36,483 bases of DNA from an uncultured Candidatus Saccharibacteria bacterium (lineage in GTDB: Bacteria > Patescibacteriota > Saccharimonadia > Saccharimonadales > Saccharimonadaceae): assembly GCA_947165975.1 (NCBI GenBank), contig CAMVCL010000010.1:1-36483 (forward strand), read 5' to 3'. The notes beneath the pieces are model-generated. The model worked only from the letters and a program-made list of their open reading frames with translations. It was not told the origin of the DNA and made no database searches. Each line of letters starts with the position of its first letter. The stretch's first letter is position 1. This document shows positions 15,682 to 24,643 of this stretch, one piece after another. The translations under genes and the position numbers were made by a program.

Positions 15682-17120
15682 AATAAGCCCATCAACAGGT
15701 AAATATGCAAAGCATTAGGTAATCCTGAAAAGAAACAAACAGAAATCCCGTAAACCACCATCAAGGTTAGTAACAAAACCGCTACTGGATTTCTGAAAGC
15801 TCGCCTAATCACTAGAACTATCGTAAATATTAACAAGACTATTCCCATCACTCCAGTTTCTAGCAACAAACTTGCGTATTGATTTTGTATGATCTCTTTT
15901 GGAGTAGTGGTTAAATGATTTACATATAAAGCTTCACCTGCACCGCCAACACCAACGCCGAATAATATCGTAGATGCATCCTTTGACCAAACCCTCATTG
16001 CCGAATCAGTCAATTTGATGCGTGTGTCAGTTGACTCCTCTACATATCCGTCAAATACTGACTCATCCGGCAGAGAATCGTGCGCTTCATTTACTCCTTC
16101 CTGAGATGATTCTTGTCGTTTTTCTTCTCTGTTATACTCTGTTCTGATCGATTCAGGCGCGTAGCTTTTTTCCGATCTCTCTCCATCTCTAACCTCAATC
16201 ACACCTAATGAAAGATGATTTAATACCTTCGCCACACCTGTATAATAGGTATCATTAGTTGGCGACATCTCGGCCATCAATCCTTGGGCATTCAATGTAA
16301 ACAAAAAAGAGAGAACTACTAACCCCCAAGTCGCTCCAACTTTTTTCACAACACTTTTTCGTTCTTTTTTGGTCCTTACAATCATAAAGGCTGACAAAAA
16401 CATCAGTCCCACGAGCAGGGCATAAACTGCCCCTCTCGAAAATGTCAAGAAAAGCGTCGCGGTTGTTACGAGAAAACAAACAAAGATCGGCCACGATTTT
16501 TTAAAATCATATCGATTCTTTGGTTCTATCATCAGCCATGCAGCTACAATTGTCGGCGCTAAAAGTAAATTACCCATAAACTGCGGCTCTATAGAAAAAC
16601 CATTCGGATGCGGGAACCCAAACATCTGATATGTACAACCTCTACACATCAGAGAATAATCTCTAGAGACACCCGCCAAATCCAACACACATTGCACTAC
16701 ACACCAAAAACACGCTAACAGAGAAGCGCCAAAAAACCATCGCCAAAAATTTCTCTTAAATTTTTCACTAAACAGCTTCCTTAAATTCCACATTTCATCT
16801 ATTGCCAAATATATTAGCCACAAAATCCCAACAGTCAAAAATCCCCTCAGGGAATTAAGCGACCAAAACACCGACAAAGATAACCATAAAGGGAATAACA
16901 ACCATATCCACTTTCTCTTAAAATCCTTAAAAACTAGCTTTTGTTTTATCATTAAAGCTAGTCCTACTACATCAAATACTACCAACCAAATCAGCGGCAG
17001 AGAAAATTCAAAATTCATCGAAGCACTAGTGCCTAGACTAACTATCGGATAATATGAAAAAAAGAGAATCGCTGGTAGTCCGTAAATTAAACCCTTAAAA
17101 ATTTTATTCAACTTTCCCAT
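15645..17120 (-). CDS. O-antigen ligase/polymerase-like polytopic membrane protein
   Basis: The protein has 491 residues with about eleven to twelve hydrophobic helices. It has a large periplasmic/extracellular-type loop (about 285-385) rich in Glu, Arg and Ser that contains the region before VGVGGAGEALYVNHL. This is the layout of the Wzy/WaaL superfamily (Wzy_C domain), which polymerises or ligates lipid-linked glycans. It overlaps the upstream glycosyltransferase by 17 bases and is the last gene of the glycan operon. Ligase and polymerase cannot be told apart from sequence. Either way it would act outside the membrane on undecaprenyl-linked sugars made by the two upstream enzymes. Confidence 0.85.
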   Translation of the reverse strand: MGKLNKIFKGLIYGLPAILFFSYYPIVSLGTSASMNFEFSLPLIWLVVFDVVGLALMIKQKLVFKDFKRKWIWLLFPLWLSLSVFWSLNSLRGFLTVGILWLIYLAIDEMWNLRKLFSEKFKRNFWRWFFGASLLACFWCVVQCVLDLAGVSRDYSLMCRGCTYQMFGFPHPNGFSIEPQFMGNLLLAPTIVAAWLMIEPKNRYDFKKSWPIFVCFLVTTATLFLTFSRGAVYALLVGLMFLSAFMIVRTKKERKSVVKKVGATWGLVVLSFLFTLNAQGLMAEMSPTNDTYYTGVAKVLNHLSLGVIEVRDGERSEKSYAPESIRTEYNREEKRQESSQEGVNEAHDSLPDESVFDGYVEESTDTRIKLTDSAMRVWSKDASTILFGVGVGGAGEALYVNHLTTTPKEIIQNQYASLLLETGVMGIVLLIFTIVLVIRRAFRNPVAVLLLTLMVVYGISVCFFSGLPNALHIYLLMGLFYCIFMRKKLVS

Positions 17121-18333
17121 GGATAAACGCCTTTATCTCCTTATCGAATCGCTGCACATCAAATTCATTAACAGATTTTGATATTTTCACGCGATCGAAT
17201 TTCATTTTTTCAAAACGGAGAATCGCTTCCGCCAAAGATTTCGCCGATTGCTCACTAAACAAAATTCCATTTTTTCCATCAATTACATAGTCTCTTGCTC
17301 CACCTTCTCCAAAAGCAATTACCGGACATCCAGCCGCTAAAGCTTCTACGGGTGCAATCCCAAACGGTTCTAAACTAGGGAACAAATAACCTTTTGCTTG
17401 ACTCAAATATCTAGCCAAATCGTCCTTTTTCATCAAAGGCAAAAATTGCACTAATTCAGAACCTTTAGCCATTTTAACTAACTTATCATGCTCAGGGCCT
17501 TCGCCAATCACTAACAAGTGCCTTTGCGACATCTCACAAGCTTTCACCGCAAGATCAATCCGTTTCCAGTTAACTTGACGAGAAGTAGTAATATATGTTT
17601 TAGCTAAGTCTAAGTTTTCCACAACCTGTGTAGAATCTTTCTCTTGACTTTTTTTAGATTTATTGTTTCCCTTGCGCTTGTTGTTTACTTGACTTTTTTC
17701 AGAATTATTACTTCCCTGCTTAAAATCCTCTATCTCAACCGGCGGATGAATAATACTTGCTTCCCTGTTATAATATTTTTTAATTTGTTCTTTAGCATAT
17801 TCTGAAATCGTCAAATAATAATCCGGTCGTTTGGCAGCTCTACGATCGGCAGATCTTAAAGGCCTTACTGTCAATCTAAACCCTAACCTGATTAAAGGAT
17901 TCAAAACTCCAAACCCCGGATTTTTCAGATACATCTCATACATCTGCCAATAATATTGTGTCGGCACATGACAATAGCTAATATGAATTCCTTTTGGATT
18001 TTTTACGTTCTTCTTTCCCTTTTCGTGAAGCCATTTTCCTGACTTCACAGATTTAGCTTCCGCCCCTGTTACCGAAATAATCAAATCATACTCTGATAAA
18101 TCTAGATGTGAAAAATACCATTGTCTAAACGGCCCTAAAATCCTTCTTAACTTCGTCGGAAACATCTGCAACCAACCAGTCCGCACTTCTGCATCTTTAA
18201 ACCAGTCAATTCCCTTTGGGTCATATTTCGAAGTATAAATCGGCGCCTTTGGATACATCTGATGTAATTCCAATAGAACCTTTTCTGCTCCACCAACATT
18301 AGTCAACCAGTCACAGACTAAGGCAACTTTCAC
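17104..18333 (-). CDS. GT4 family glycosyltransferase with low-complexity insertion
   Basis: The protein has 409 residues and a two-domain GT-B fold. The N-terminal domain contains CDWLTNVGGAEKVLLELH (Gly-rich acceptor loop) and ISYCHVPTQYYW. The C-terminal domain contains ITTSRQVNWKRIDLAVKA, LLVIGEGPEHDKL and the donor-binding FPSLEPFGIAPVEALAAGCPVIAF (the E-x7-E motif of GT4). Between the domains, residues about 206-240 are a Lys/Asn/Ser/Gln-rich insertion with imperfect repeats, absent from typical members. It starts with GTG overlapping the sugar transferase stop (GTGA). It probably adds the second sugar to the lipid-linked primer on the cytosolic side. Confidence 0.93.
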   Translation of the reverse strand: MKVALVCDWLTNVGGAEKVLLELHQMYPKAPIYTSKYDPKGIDWFKDAEVRTGWLQMFPTKLRRILGPFRQWYFSHLDLSEYDLIISVTGAEAKSVKSGKWLHEKGKKNVKNPKGIHISYCHVPTQYYWQMYEMYLKNPGFGVLNPLIRLGFRLTVRPLRSADRRAAKRPDYYLTISEYAKEQIKKYYNREASIIHPPVEIEDFKQGSNNSEKSQVNNKRKGNNKSKKSQEKDSTQVVENLDLAKTYITTSRQVNWKRIDLAVKACEMSQRHLLVIGEGPEHDKLVKMAKGSELVQFLPLMKKDDLARYLSQAKGYLFPSLEPFGIAPVEALAAGCPVIAFGEGGARDYVIDGKNGILFSEQSAKSLAEAILRFEKMKFDRVKISKSVNEFDVQRFDKEIKAFIHGKVE

Positions 18334-19754
18334 TTGGCGCCTTCCCCTTTAATTACAATGGCTATCGTTTTGAAGAAAATCGAAAGATCGAGTCCTAATG
18401 ACCAATTCCTCACATAATAAATATCTAGCGCCCTTCTTTCTTCAAACGAAATATTTCTTCTTCCTGACACCTGTGCAAACCCTGTTAATCCAGATTTTAC
18501 AGTTAAAAGAAGTGACCTGTCGCCATAATCTCGCAATTCCCCTGGCATCAACGCACGTGGTCCTATCAAAGAAATATCTCCCTTCAAAATATTAAACAAT
18601 TGTGGTAGCTCATCAATTGAAGTACGGCGCAAAAACTTCCCAATCTTCGTAATACGCGGATCATTTTTCAGATAGTCTCCGTCTTTACGATATTTCTTTA
18701 CTAGTTCAGGCTTTCCCATGATCACAAAAGCTTTCTCCGCCGGCATACCACTATATTCTGGCTTCATTGAACGAAACTTATAACACTTAAATTTTCGATT
18801 ATATTGAGTTAATCTTTCGTCTGCATAAATCGCTGGGCTCTTCAAATCCGACATTTTAATAATCATCCATACTAGCATCATCGGAATAGCTGCTATAATA
18901 ATAGCCACTAACGAAAAAAGGATATCGAATAATCTTTTAAATAATGCGTATCCCCCCACTAAAGGCGTCACCATTACCATCACCGCCGGAGTATTACCGA
19001 TCAACTCTAATTCTCCAAAATGCGATGAGAGCGCCGTTTCCGAAGGCACAAAATAGTATTCCAAATGCCGTATCACTGTCTGTCTATAAACATATTCTGT
19101 GGATTTTTCATCTGTTTGGAAAATGACATCTGCCCGTGATTTTCTCAAGGCATCCTTCAAAGATGAATACTGATGTGTTTTTAAATCTCTGGGGATAAAG
19201 TGTTTATTTGACACAATCCCTGCTAAACGATAGCCAGACTCCGGCGTAGAGGAAATATAATCCGCCAGATATCCCGTATTTTTATGGTTTCCTATGATAA
19301 TTGCACGCTTTACGGCATAATCATTTCTAAAAACCAGACGAATTACTAGCCTTACAACAATACGCTCAAGAACCAAAAACACAAACGATAATGCTACCGC
19401 AGTTAGCGCCATTATACGTACTGGAAAAATATTTTCCCCCACGAAAAAATCATAAACAATCAACGCTGCCACAGAAAGAATCGCTGCAAGAAATAACCTT
19501 CCTCTTTCTGGCAATCTAGTTTTACCTAGAAAAATAGATTTACGATACAATCCCAGCGCCGCCAAAATAATCAACATAATTGGCACCAAAAACACAATTG
19601 ATAACGTAAACTCTCTAAATTGCGCTTCAAATACATATGGTCTCGGGTCCACATGCACTCTAATAAAATAAGCCATTGCAAACGACAAAATCAGAGCCAA
19701 TGCATCTCCAATAATCAGACATAATCGTAAGATAAAATCGGACTTTTTCCGCAT
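18330..19754 (-). CDS. Undecaprenyl-phosphate sugar-1-phosphate transferase (WbaP/WcaJ-like)
   Basis: The protein has 474 residues. Four N-terminal membrane helices (about 8-125) are followed by a Rossmann-like domain (RAIIIGNHKNTGYLADYI), a fifth hydrophobic segment near 265-290, and the catalytic bacterial sugar transferase domain. Key blocks are FKCYKFRSMKP, DPRITKIGKFLRRTSIDELPQ and LFNILKGDISLIGPRAL, then GLTGFAQVSGR. These enzymes start capsule or exopolysaccharide repeat units by moving a hexose-1-P to undecaprenyl phosphate. It is the first gene of the three-gene glycan operon, with its own leaderless promoter. The sugar (Glc, Gal or an N-acetylated derivative) is not determined. Confidence 0.95.
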   Translation of the reverse strand: MRKKSDFILRLCLIIGDALALILSFAMAYFIRVHVDPRPYVFEAQFREFTLSIVFLVPIMLIILAALGLYRKSIFLGKTRLPERGRLFLAAILSVAALIVYDFFVGENIFPVRIMALTAVALSFVFLVLERIVVRLVIRLVFRNDYAVKRAIIIGNHKNTGYLADYISSTPESGYRLAGIVSNKHFIPRDLKTHQYSSLKDALRKSRADVIFQTDEKSTEYVYRQTVIRHLEYYFVPSETALSSHFGELELIGNTPAVMVMVTPLVGGYALFKRLFDILFSLVAIIIAAIPMMLVWMIIKMSDLKSPAIYADERLTQYNRKFKCYKFRSMKPEYSGMPAEKAFVIMGKPELVKKYRKDGDYLKNDPRITKIGKFLRRTSIDELPQLFNILKGDISLIGPRALMPGELRDYGDRSLLLTVKSGLTGFAQVSGRRNISFEERRALDIYYVRNWSLGLDLSIFFKTIAIVIKGEGAK

Positions 19755-19760
19755 ATATAT

Positions 19761-19769
19761 ATTATAACA
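19761..19769 (-). promoter_or_regulatory. Extended -10 promoter of the glycan operon (leaderless)
   Basis: TGT-TATAAT on the minus strand, then ATATAT and the ATG at 19754. The 6-base gap leaves no room for a ribosome binding site. Confidence 0.6.
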
Positions 19770-19815
19770 TAAAATGACGAAATATCACGCCATAGGACGA
19801 GCGCTCAAACAATCA

Positions 19816-21639
19816 CTACTCCACCGTTACGGATTTTGCCAAATTACGAGGTTGGTCTACATTATATCCCTTTGCTACTGTCACATAATAAGCAAATAAT
19901 TGTGATATCAGATTCATCAAAAGTGGCGCAAATATTTCTAAAGATGTTGTAATTTTTACAACATTCTCCACTTCCAAATCAATCTCAGAGTTTGTCACTA
20001 CTATCATATGTCCACCTCTAGCCAACACTTCTTGCACATTTGAAATCGACTTTTCAAATAAAATACCTTTAGGCACTAACGCCATTTCAAAAAATCTATC
20101 ATCAACTAACGCCAACGGACCATGTTTCAACTCACCAAATGCATAGGCATTCGCATCCATATAGGAAACCTCTTTTAATTTCAAGGCGCCCTCCATTGCC
20201 GCTGGATATGCCGTATCGCGGCCAAGATAAATAGCGTGATCGTACTTTGCGTAGTCCTTCGCTATCTTCCGTACATCCTCTGCCGTGCTATCTAAAGTCT
20301 TACGAATTTCTTCTGGCAATTTAGCAATTTCCTTAACATATGGAGCCAAAGTAGAACTTTTTACTCCTTTCGCTTGTGCGATCGTTAAACCAAACATCAC
20401 CATCGCAATCACTTGCGAAGTAAATGCTTTAGTAGAGGCTACTGAAATCTCAGGACCTACGTGTACATATGTGCCACCATCAACTTCACGCGCAATCGTT
20501 GATCCAATCACATTCACGATACCTATAGTCTTCGTTCCTTGCTTTTTTATTTCACGCAGACAAGCCAAGGTATCCGCAGTTTCGCCAGATTGCGAAACAA
20601 TCAACGCCACAGAGTCCTTCGGGATATAGGCATCACGATAGCGATATTCCGAAGCGATTACAGTTTCAATGGTAATTTCTGGCGTAAATTTCTCAATATA
20701 ATATCCTGCCAAAAGTCCTGCATGATACGCAGTCCCACATCCTACAATAATCAAATGCTTAATCTTGCGTAATTCCGCCTCCGACAGACCAGGACCGCCT
20801 AGTCGCACAGTACCATCCTTAACATTCAAACGTCCCCTCAGTGTCTCAGCAAGCGAGTCTGGTTGCTCCATTATCTCCTTCAATAAGAAATGATCGTAAC
20901 CGCCTTTCTGAATTGCCGCTAGATTTGTTTCAATCTCCTCCACCTTTGCCGAAACAGGCTCCGCATTCAGAGTCTTTATTTCAATACTATTTTTAGTAAC
21001 TAAAGCTACCTCACCATCATTCAAATAAATTGCTTTCTTGGTATGTCCAACCAAAGCCGAAGCATCCGAAGCAATTAAAGTCTCGTTATTCCCTACTCCA
21101 ATCACTAACGGAGAGCCACTTCTGGCTACCACTAATTCATCTGGATTTTTTTCCGAAACTACCGCAATCCCATAAGTCCCCTTTACTAACTTCAACGCTT
21201 GCACCACAGCGTTTATTAAAGGATACTTGCCGTCCTTATAAAACGAGTTGACCAACGCCGCCAAAACTTCTGTATCAGTTTCAGACTTAAATTCATGCCC
21301 CTTTAGCTCCGCCTTCAAATCCTTATAGTTTTCGATAATTCCATTATGCACCAAGAAAATCGAACCTGCTTGATGAGGATGCGCATTAGTCTCCGACGGT
21401 TCGCCATGCGTCGCCCATCGCGTGTGCCCAATTCCTATATGATCATCGCGTTTATTCTTAGCTAACTTTTCCTCGAGATTTACGATTTTTCCTTTTGCAC
21501 GAATCAAGGTTGTCTTATTATCTTTCGATACCGTCGCAATCCCCGCCGAATCATATCCACGATACTCGAGCCTCTTTAATCCAGAAACCAAAAAATCCTG
21601 TGCTTTTCGTTCTCCAACATACCCTACAATCCCACACAT
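19816..21639 (-). CDS. glmS: Glutamine-fructose-6-phosphate aminotransferase (isomerising)
   Basis: The enzyme makes glucosamine-6-P from fructose-6-P and glutamine, the entry step to UDP-GlcNAc. It has 607 residues, the usual length. The mature protein begins CGIVGYVG with the catalytic cysteine right after Met, which fixes the start at 21639, 4-5 bases after AAGGAGG. The glutaminase domain contains GHTRWATHG and HPHQAG. Two SIS sugar-binding domains follow (IIVGCGTAYHAG, VSQSGETADTLACL and YLGRDTAYPAAMEGALKLKE), and the protein ends AKSVTVE as in characterised GlmS. No glmS ribozyme is present: the leader is only about 18 bases. The glycan operon lies downstream on the same strand. Confidence 0.98.
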   Translation of the reverse strand: MCGIVGYVGERKAQDFLVSGLKRLEYRGYDSAGIATVSKDNKTTLIRAKGKIVNLEEKLAKNKRDDHIGIGHTRWATHGEPSETNAHPHQAGSIFLVHNGIIENYKDLKAELKGHEFKSETDTEVLAALVNSFYKDGKYPLINAVVQALKLVKGTYGIAVVSEKNPDELVVARSGSPLVIGVGNNETLIASDASALVGHTKKAIYLNDGEVALVTKNSIEIKTLNAEPVSAKVEEIETNLAAIQKGGYDHFLLKEIMEQPDSLAETLRGRLNVKDGTVRLGGPGLSEAELRKIKHLIIVGCGTAYHAGLLAGYYIEKFTPEITIETVIASEYRYRDAYIPKDSVALIVSQSGETADTLACLREIKKQGTKTIGIVNVIGSTIAREVDGGTYVHVGPEISVASTKAFTSQVIAMVMFGLTIAQAKGVKSSTLAPYVKEIAKLPEEIRKTLDSTAEDVRKIAKDYAKYDHAIYLGRDTAYPAAMEGALKLKEVSYMDANAYAFGELKHGPLALVDDRFFEMALVPKGILFEKSISNVQEVLARGGHMIVVTNSEIDLEVENVVKITTSLEIFAPLLMNLISQLFAYYVTVAKGYNVDQPRNLAKSVTVE

Positions 21640-21663
21640 AAACCTCCTTGTTAAGATAAATCC

Positions 21664-21672
21664 ATTATAACA
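21664..21672 (-). promoter_or_regulatory. Extended -10 promoter of glmS
   Basis: TGT-TATAAT on the minus strand places a start near 21657, giving a leader of about 18 bases that carries AAGGAGG. Unlike the leaderless genes, this one has a standard ribosome site. Confidence 0.6.
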
Positions 21673-21770
21673 CGCCAATCGTCCCTTCGATACATATCAA
21701 AATCATCTTGATAGCAAATTCTCAAAAATAATGCTTTTTAAACCTTCAAATAATTATTTTTATAAAAATG

Positions 21771-21800
21771 TGCTATACTAAAATATGAAAATGATTTTCA
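21771..21800 (+). promoter_or_regulatory. Promoter with overlapping Fur/Zur-type operator
   Basis: TGC-TATACT (-10 at 21774-21779) is followed directly by the perfect inverted repeat TGAAAATGATTTTCA (21786-21800, 7-1-7). The repeat covers the predicted transcript start. Its sequence resembles Fur-family boxes, and the first gene of the operon is a Fur-family repressor, so metal-dependent autoregulation is likely. Confidence 0.75.
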
Positions 21801-21815
21801 AATTAAGGAATAGGC

Positions 21816-22220
21816 ATGAGTTATAGTACTAAGCAAAAAAGAAGCATCTCGAATTATATCAAAAAGTTAAACAAAGATTTTACCGCTAAAGATATTTACG
21901 AATATTTTAAAGGAGAGATTGGATTAACTACAATTTATAGATTCGTAGAAACCCTAGAAAAAGATGGCACAATTCTTCGTATTACTACAGATGAAAATAC
22001 CACAAGGTATCAGTATATCAAACCATGCAATCACGCCGACCACTTCTATTTAAAATGCGAAGAGTGTGGGGACCTAAAACACGTAGATTGTAAAAAGATT
22101 CAAGGCCTCACAACGCATATTTCAGAAGAACACCACTTCATTCCGACGAACACAAATCTGATCATCAATGGTCTTTGCGCAAAATGTGCGAGAAAGGAAA
22201 ACCATGAAAAAGAACACTAA
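21816..22220 (+). CDS. zur: Fur-family metalloregulator, probable Zur
   Basis: The protein has 134 residues. An N-terminal winged helix contains the recognition helix region GLTTIYRFVETLEKDG (36-51). The C-terminal metal/dimer domain has HADHFYLKCEECG (Cys81, Cys84) and CAKC (121-124), the structural zinc site of Fur-family proteins, plus several His residues. It starts at an ATG with AAGGAA upstream. The operator in its own promoter and the downstream ZnuABC-like genes argue for zinc-responsive repression. Fur or Mn-type specificity cannot be excluded by sequence alone. Its last 17 bases overlap the solute-binding protein gene. Confidence 0.88.
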   Translation: MSYSTKQKRSISNYIKKLNKDFTAKDIYEYFKGEIGLTTIYRFVETLEKDGTILRITTDENTTRYQYIKPCNHADHFYLKCEECGDLKHVDCKKIQGLTTHISEEHHFIPTNTNLIINGLCAKCARKENHEKEH

Positions 22221-23154
22221 AATATTACTCGCCCTTGCCATAATATTATTTTCTGGAATAATCGCAGTCATTAACCTCAGCAATAATAAAAACTCTCAAA
22301 AGATATCAATCGTTACAACAAATTTCCCAGCCTATGATTTCGCCCGCGCCGTAGCCGGCGATAAAGCAGACATTAAGATATTGATAAAACCCGGCACTGA
22401 AACACACGATTTCGAACCAACCCCAAACGACATTATTGATATCAAAAACAGTGATCTATTTATTTATACCGGTGGCGAATCAGATGAATGGATAAAAGGT
22501 ATCCTAGATAACATCGACACGAACAAAACCAAATTTTTCAAAATGATGGATGCCGTAAATGTCGCAGAAGAAGAGACTGTAGACGGTATGGAAGAAGAAC
22601 AAAAACACCATAATGATGAAGAAATAGAATACGATGAGCATGTATGGACTAGTATCAAAAATGCCACAAAGATCACCAACCGTATTAAAGACGAACTAAT
22701 TATAATCTTTCCAAAAGACAAACAAGTTTTTGAAGAAAACACTCAAAAATACACAAGTAGGTTAACAAAACTTGACGCAGAATTTCAGGACGTCGTGAAC
22801 AGGGGGAGCAGAAAGACTATCATCTTCGGCGATCGCTTCCCTCTTCGCTATTTTGTAGATGATTATGGACTAGATTATTTTGCGGCCTTTCCAGGCTGTT
22901 CTGAGCAAACTGAAGCTAGCAGCAATACTATTGCATTCCTCGTAGAAAAAATCAAGCAAGAAAACATCCCGGTCATTTTCAAAATTGAAATGAGCAGCGG
23001 AGATATCGCCGAAACTATTGCTAATGAAACTAACGCCAAAGTTTTAACATTCAATACTGCTCACAATATTTCAGCCAATGATTTTAAAAATGGGCGTACC
23101 TACGTAGACATTATGGAAGAAAACCTAAAAGCCCTTGAGGAGGCGCTTAGATAA
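22204..23154 (+). CDS. znuA: ZnuA-like metal-binding protein of an ABC importer
   Basis: The protein has 316 residues in the cluster A-1 (ZnuA/PsaA) family that binds Zn or Mn outside the membrane. An N-terminal hydrophobic helix (about 7-25) has no lipobox cysteine, so it is probably an uncleaved anchor or plain signal. Metal ligands are His68 in GTETHDFEP and His146 in YDEHVWTS, preceded by an acidic/His loop (121-146, with KHHNDEE). The usual third His position reads FGDRFPLRYFVDDYG, with Asp-Arg instead, and FPGCSEQTEAS follows, a variant known in a subset of Gram-positive relatives. The start at 22204 has AAAGGAAAA upstream and overlaps zur. Confidence 0.92.
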   Translation: MKKNTKILLALAIILFSGIIAVINLSNNKNSQKISIVTTNFPAYDFARAVAGDKADIKILIKPGTETHDFEPTPNDIIDIKNSDLFIYTGGESDEWIKGILDNIDTNKTKFFKMMDAVNVAEEETVDGMEEEQKHHNDEEIEYDEHVWTSIKNATKITNRIKDELIIIFPKDKQVFEENTQKYTSRLTKLDAEFQDVVNRGSRKTIIFGDRFPLRYFVDDYGLDYFAAFPGCSEQTEASSNTIAFLVEKIKQENIPVIFKIEMSSGDIAETIANETNAKVLTFNTAHNISANDFKNGRTYVDIMEENLKALEEALR

Positions 23155-23825
23155 TGAACTTAATCTCACTAAACAAAATCAAACTCGGTTACAACAATAA
23201 CATCGTAATTAATAACCTAAGTCTTAATATAGAAGAACAAGATTTTATTTGCATTGTTGGCCCCAACGGCTCCGGCAAAACCACCTTAATCCATGGGATT
23301 TTGGGGCTGCTTCCCCTCAAATCTGGTAACATCAAATTTAATATAGAAAAAACCCAAATTGGATATATGCCACAAGAAACCGCCGTAGACTCCAATTTCC
23401 CAGCTTCAGTTTTCGAGATAATACTTTCTGGCTCACTAAATAATCATCAAAATTTTTACAGTGAAAAAACCAAAGAGCACGGAGAAGAAATACTAAAACT
23501 ACTTGGTATAAAAAACCTAAAAAATTTGAGCTTTTCAGAATTATCCGGCGGCCAACGTCAAAAGGTCTTATTAGCACGTGCACTCATGGCAACACAAAAA
23601 CTGTTAATCCTAGACGAACCTTCCAACAATCTAGATCAAAAATCAAAACAAGATTTATATAAAGTTATCCGTAATCTAAATAAAAAACAAAAAATCACCA
23701 TTATTATGATTACTCACGATTTGGATCATGGCAACTTAATCGGTGACAAAATTCTATCACTTCATGACAAAGATTATTTCTTTGGTACCACCGAAGAGTA
23801 TATCAGAAAGGTACACCATGAATAA
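23154..23825 (+). CDS. znuC: ABC transporter ATPase of the Zn/Mn importer
   Basis: The protein has 223 residues. It contains Walker A GPNGSGKT (36-43), Q-loop near YMPQE, signature LSGGQ (130-134), Walker B LLILDEP and the H-loop His188 (MITHDLD). It powers uptake through the partner permease. The ATG directly abuts the stop of the binding-protein gene with a one-base overlap, and the end overlaps the permease by 8 bases, so the three are translationally coupled. Confidence 0.95.
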   Translation: MNLISLNKIKLGYNNNIVINNLSLNIEEQDFICIVGPNGSGKTTLIHGILGLLPLKSGNIKFNIEKTQIGYMPQETAVDSNFPASVFEIILSGSLNNHQNFYSEKTKEHGEEILKLLGIKNLKNLSFSELSGGQRQKVLLARALMATQKLLILDEPSNNLDQKSKQDLYKVIRNLNKKQKITIIMITHDLDHGNLIGDKILSLHDKDYFFGTTEEYIRKVHHE

Positions 23826-24630
23826 TTTAATTGAAATGTTTTCGTATTCATTTATGATTCGTGCACTTATTGCCGGCGTTATGATATCATTATCCGCAGC
23901 ACTAGTCGGCACACCCCTAGTCCTAAAAAGAAACTCCATGCTCGGGGATGGACTCTCTCATGTCGCATTTGGTGCTTTTGCACTAGCAATAGCACTTAAT
24001 CTCACTCCAATCTGGATAGCAATTCCAATAGTTATCATAGCGTCGTTTTTCATCCTTAAATTAAATAGTAACTCAAAAATCCATGGCGATTCTGCTATTG
24101 CCGTATTATCCGCCAGCGCACTCGCAATCGGTACGTTTATCGTCTCACTAACTGGAGCCAACATTGATATTAATAGTTATCTTTTTGGCAGCATTCTGTC
24201 TATTGGTAACAATGAAGTATTTCTTTCGCTCATACTCCTAACTATTATTATTACAATTTATATCATATTTCATAATAAGATATTCGCACTCACTTTCGAC
24301 GAAAAATTTGCACGCGCCATCGGAATCAACACCAAAGTTCTTAACGCAGTATTTGCCATTCTCTGCTCCGTACTCATTGTACTCGGTATGCGTTTAGTCG
24401 GCGCGCTATTAATTTCAAGTCTAATTATTTTTCCAACATTATCAGCTCAAACAATCTTCAAAAGCTTTAAAAGTGTGACTATTGCTGGAGCAATATTATC
24501 AATCATTGCCTTTACGATCGGGTTAATCGCATCATATCTACTCAGTACGCCAACTGGCGCCACAATAGTCATCGTAAATTTGTTTACGTTACTCGTCCTC
24601 AAACTTCTTAGCTGTCTAATCAAAGAATAA
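23818..24630 (+). CDS. znuB: ABC-3 family permease of the Zn/Mn importer
   Basis: The protein has 271 residues and about eight membrane helices. It includes the family block NSMLGDGLSHVAFGAFALA near the N-terminus and GMRLVGALLISSLIIFPTLSAQ toward the end, both typical of ABC-3 (ZnuB/MntB) permeases. The ATG at 23818 sits inside the ATPase 3' end. It is the last gene of the zur-znuACB operon and ends only 13 bases from the convergent acyl-ligase gene, with no strong terminator visible between them. Confidence 0.94.
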   Translation: MNNLIEMFSYSFMIRALIAGVMISLSAALVGTPLVLKRNSMLGDGLSHVAFGAFALAIALNLTPIWIAIPIVIIASFFILKLNSNSKIHGDSAIAVLSASALAIGTFIVSLTGANIDINSYLFGSILSIGNNEVFLSLILLTIIITIYIIFHNKIFALTFDEKFARAIGINTKVLNAVFAILCSVLIVLGMRLVGALLISSLIIFPTLSAQTIFKSFKSVTIAGAILSIIAFTIGLIASYLLSTPTGATIVIVNLFTLLVLKLLSCLIKE

Positions 24631-24643
24631 GGAATCTTGTACT

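Noticed and set aside
20285-20629. 114-codon plus-strand frame inside glmS
   Set aside because: It overlaps the SIS domains of glmS and has no promoter or ribosome site.
21640-21678. Thirteen extra N-terminal codons of glmS
   Set aside because: GlmS needs Cys directly after the initiator Met, and AAGGAGG precedes that ATG.
21640-21815. glmS ribozyme upstream of glmS
   Set aside because: The predicted leader is only about 18 bases, too short for the ribozyme, and no matching core is seen.
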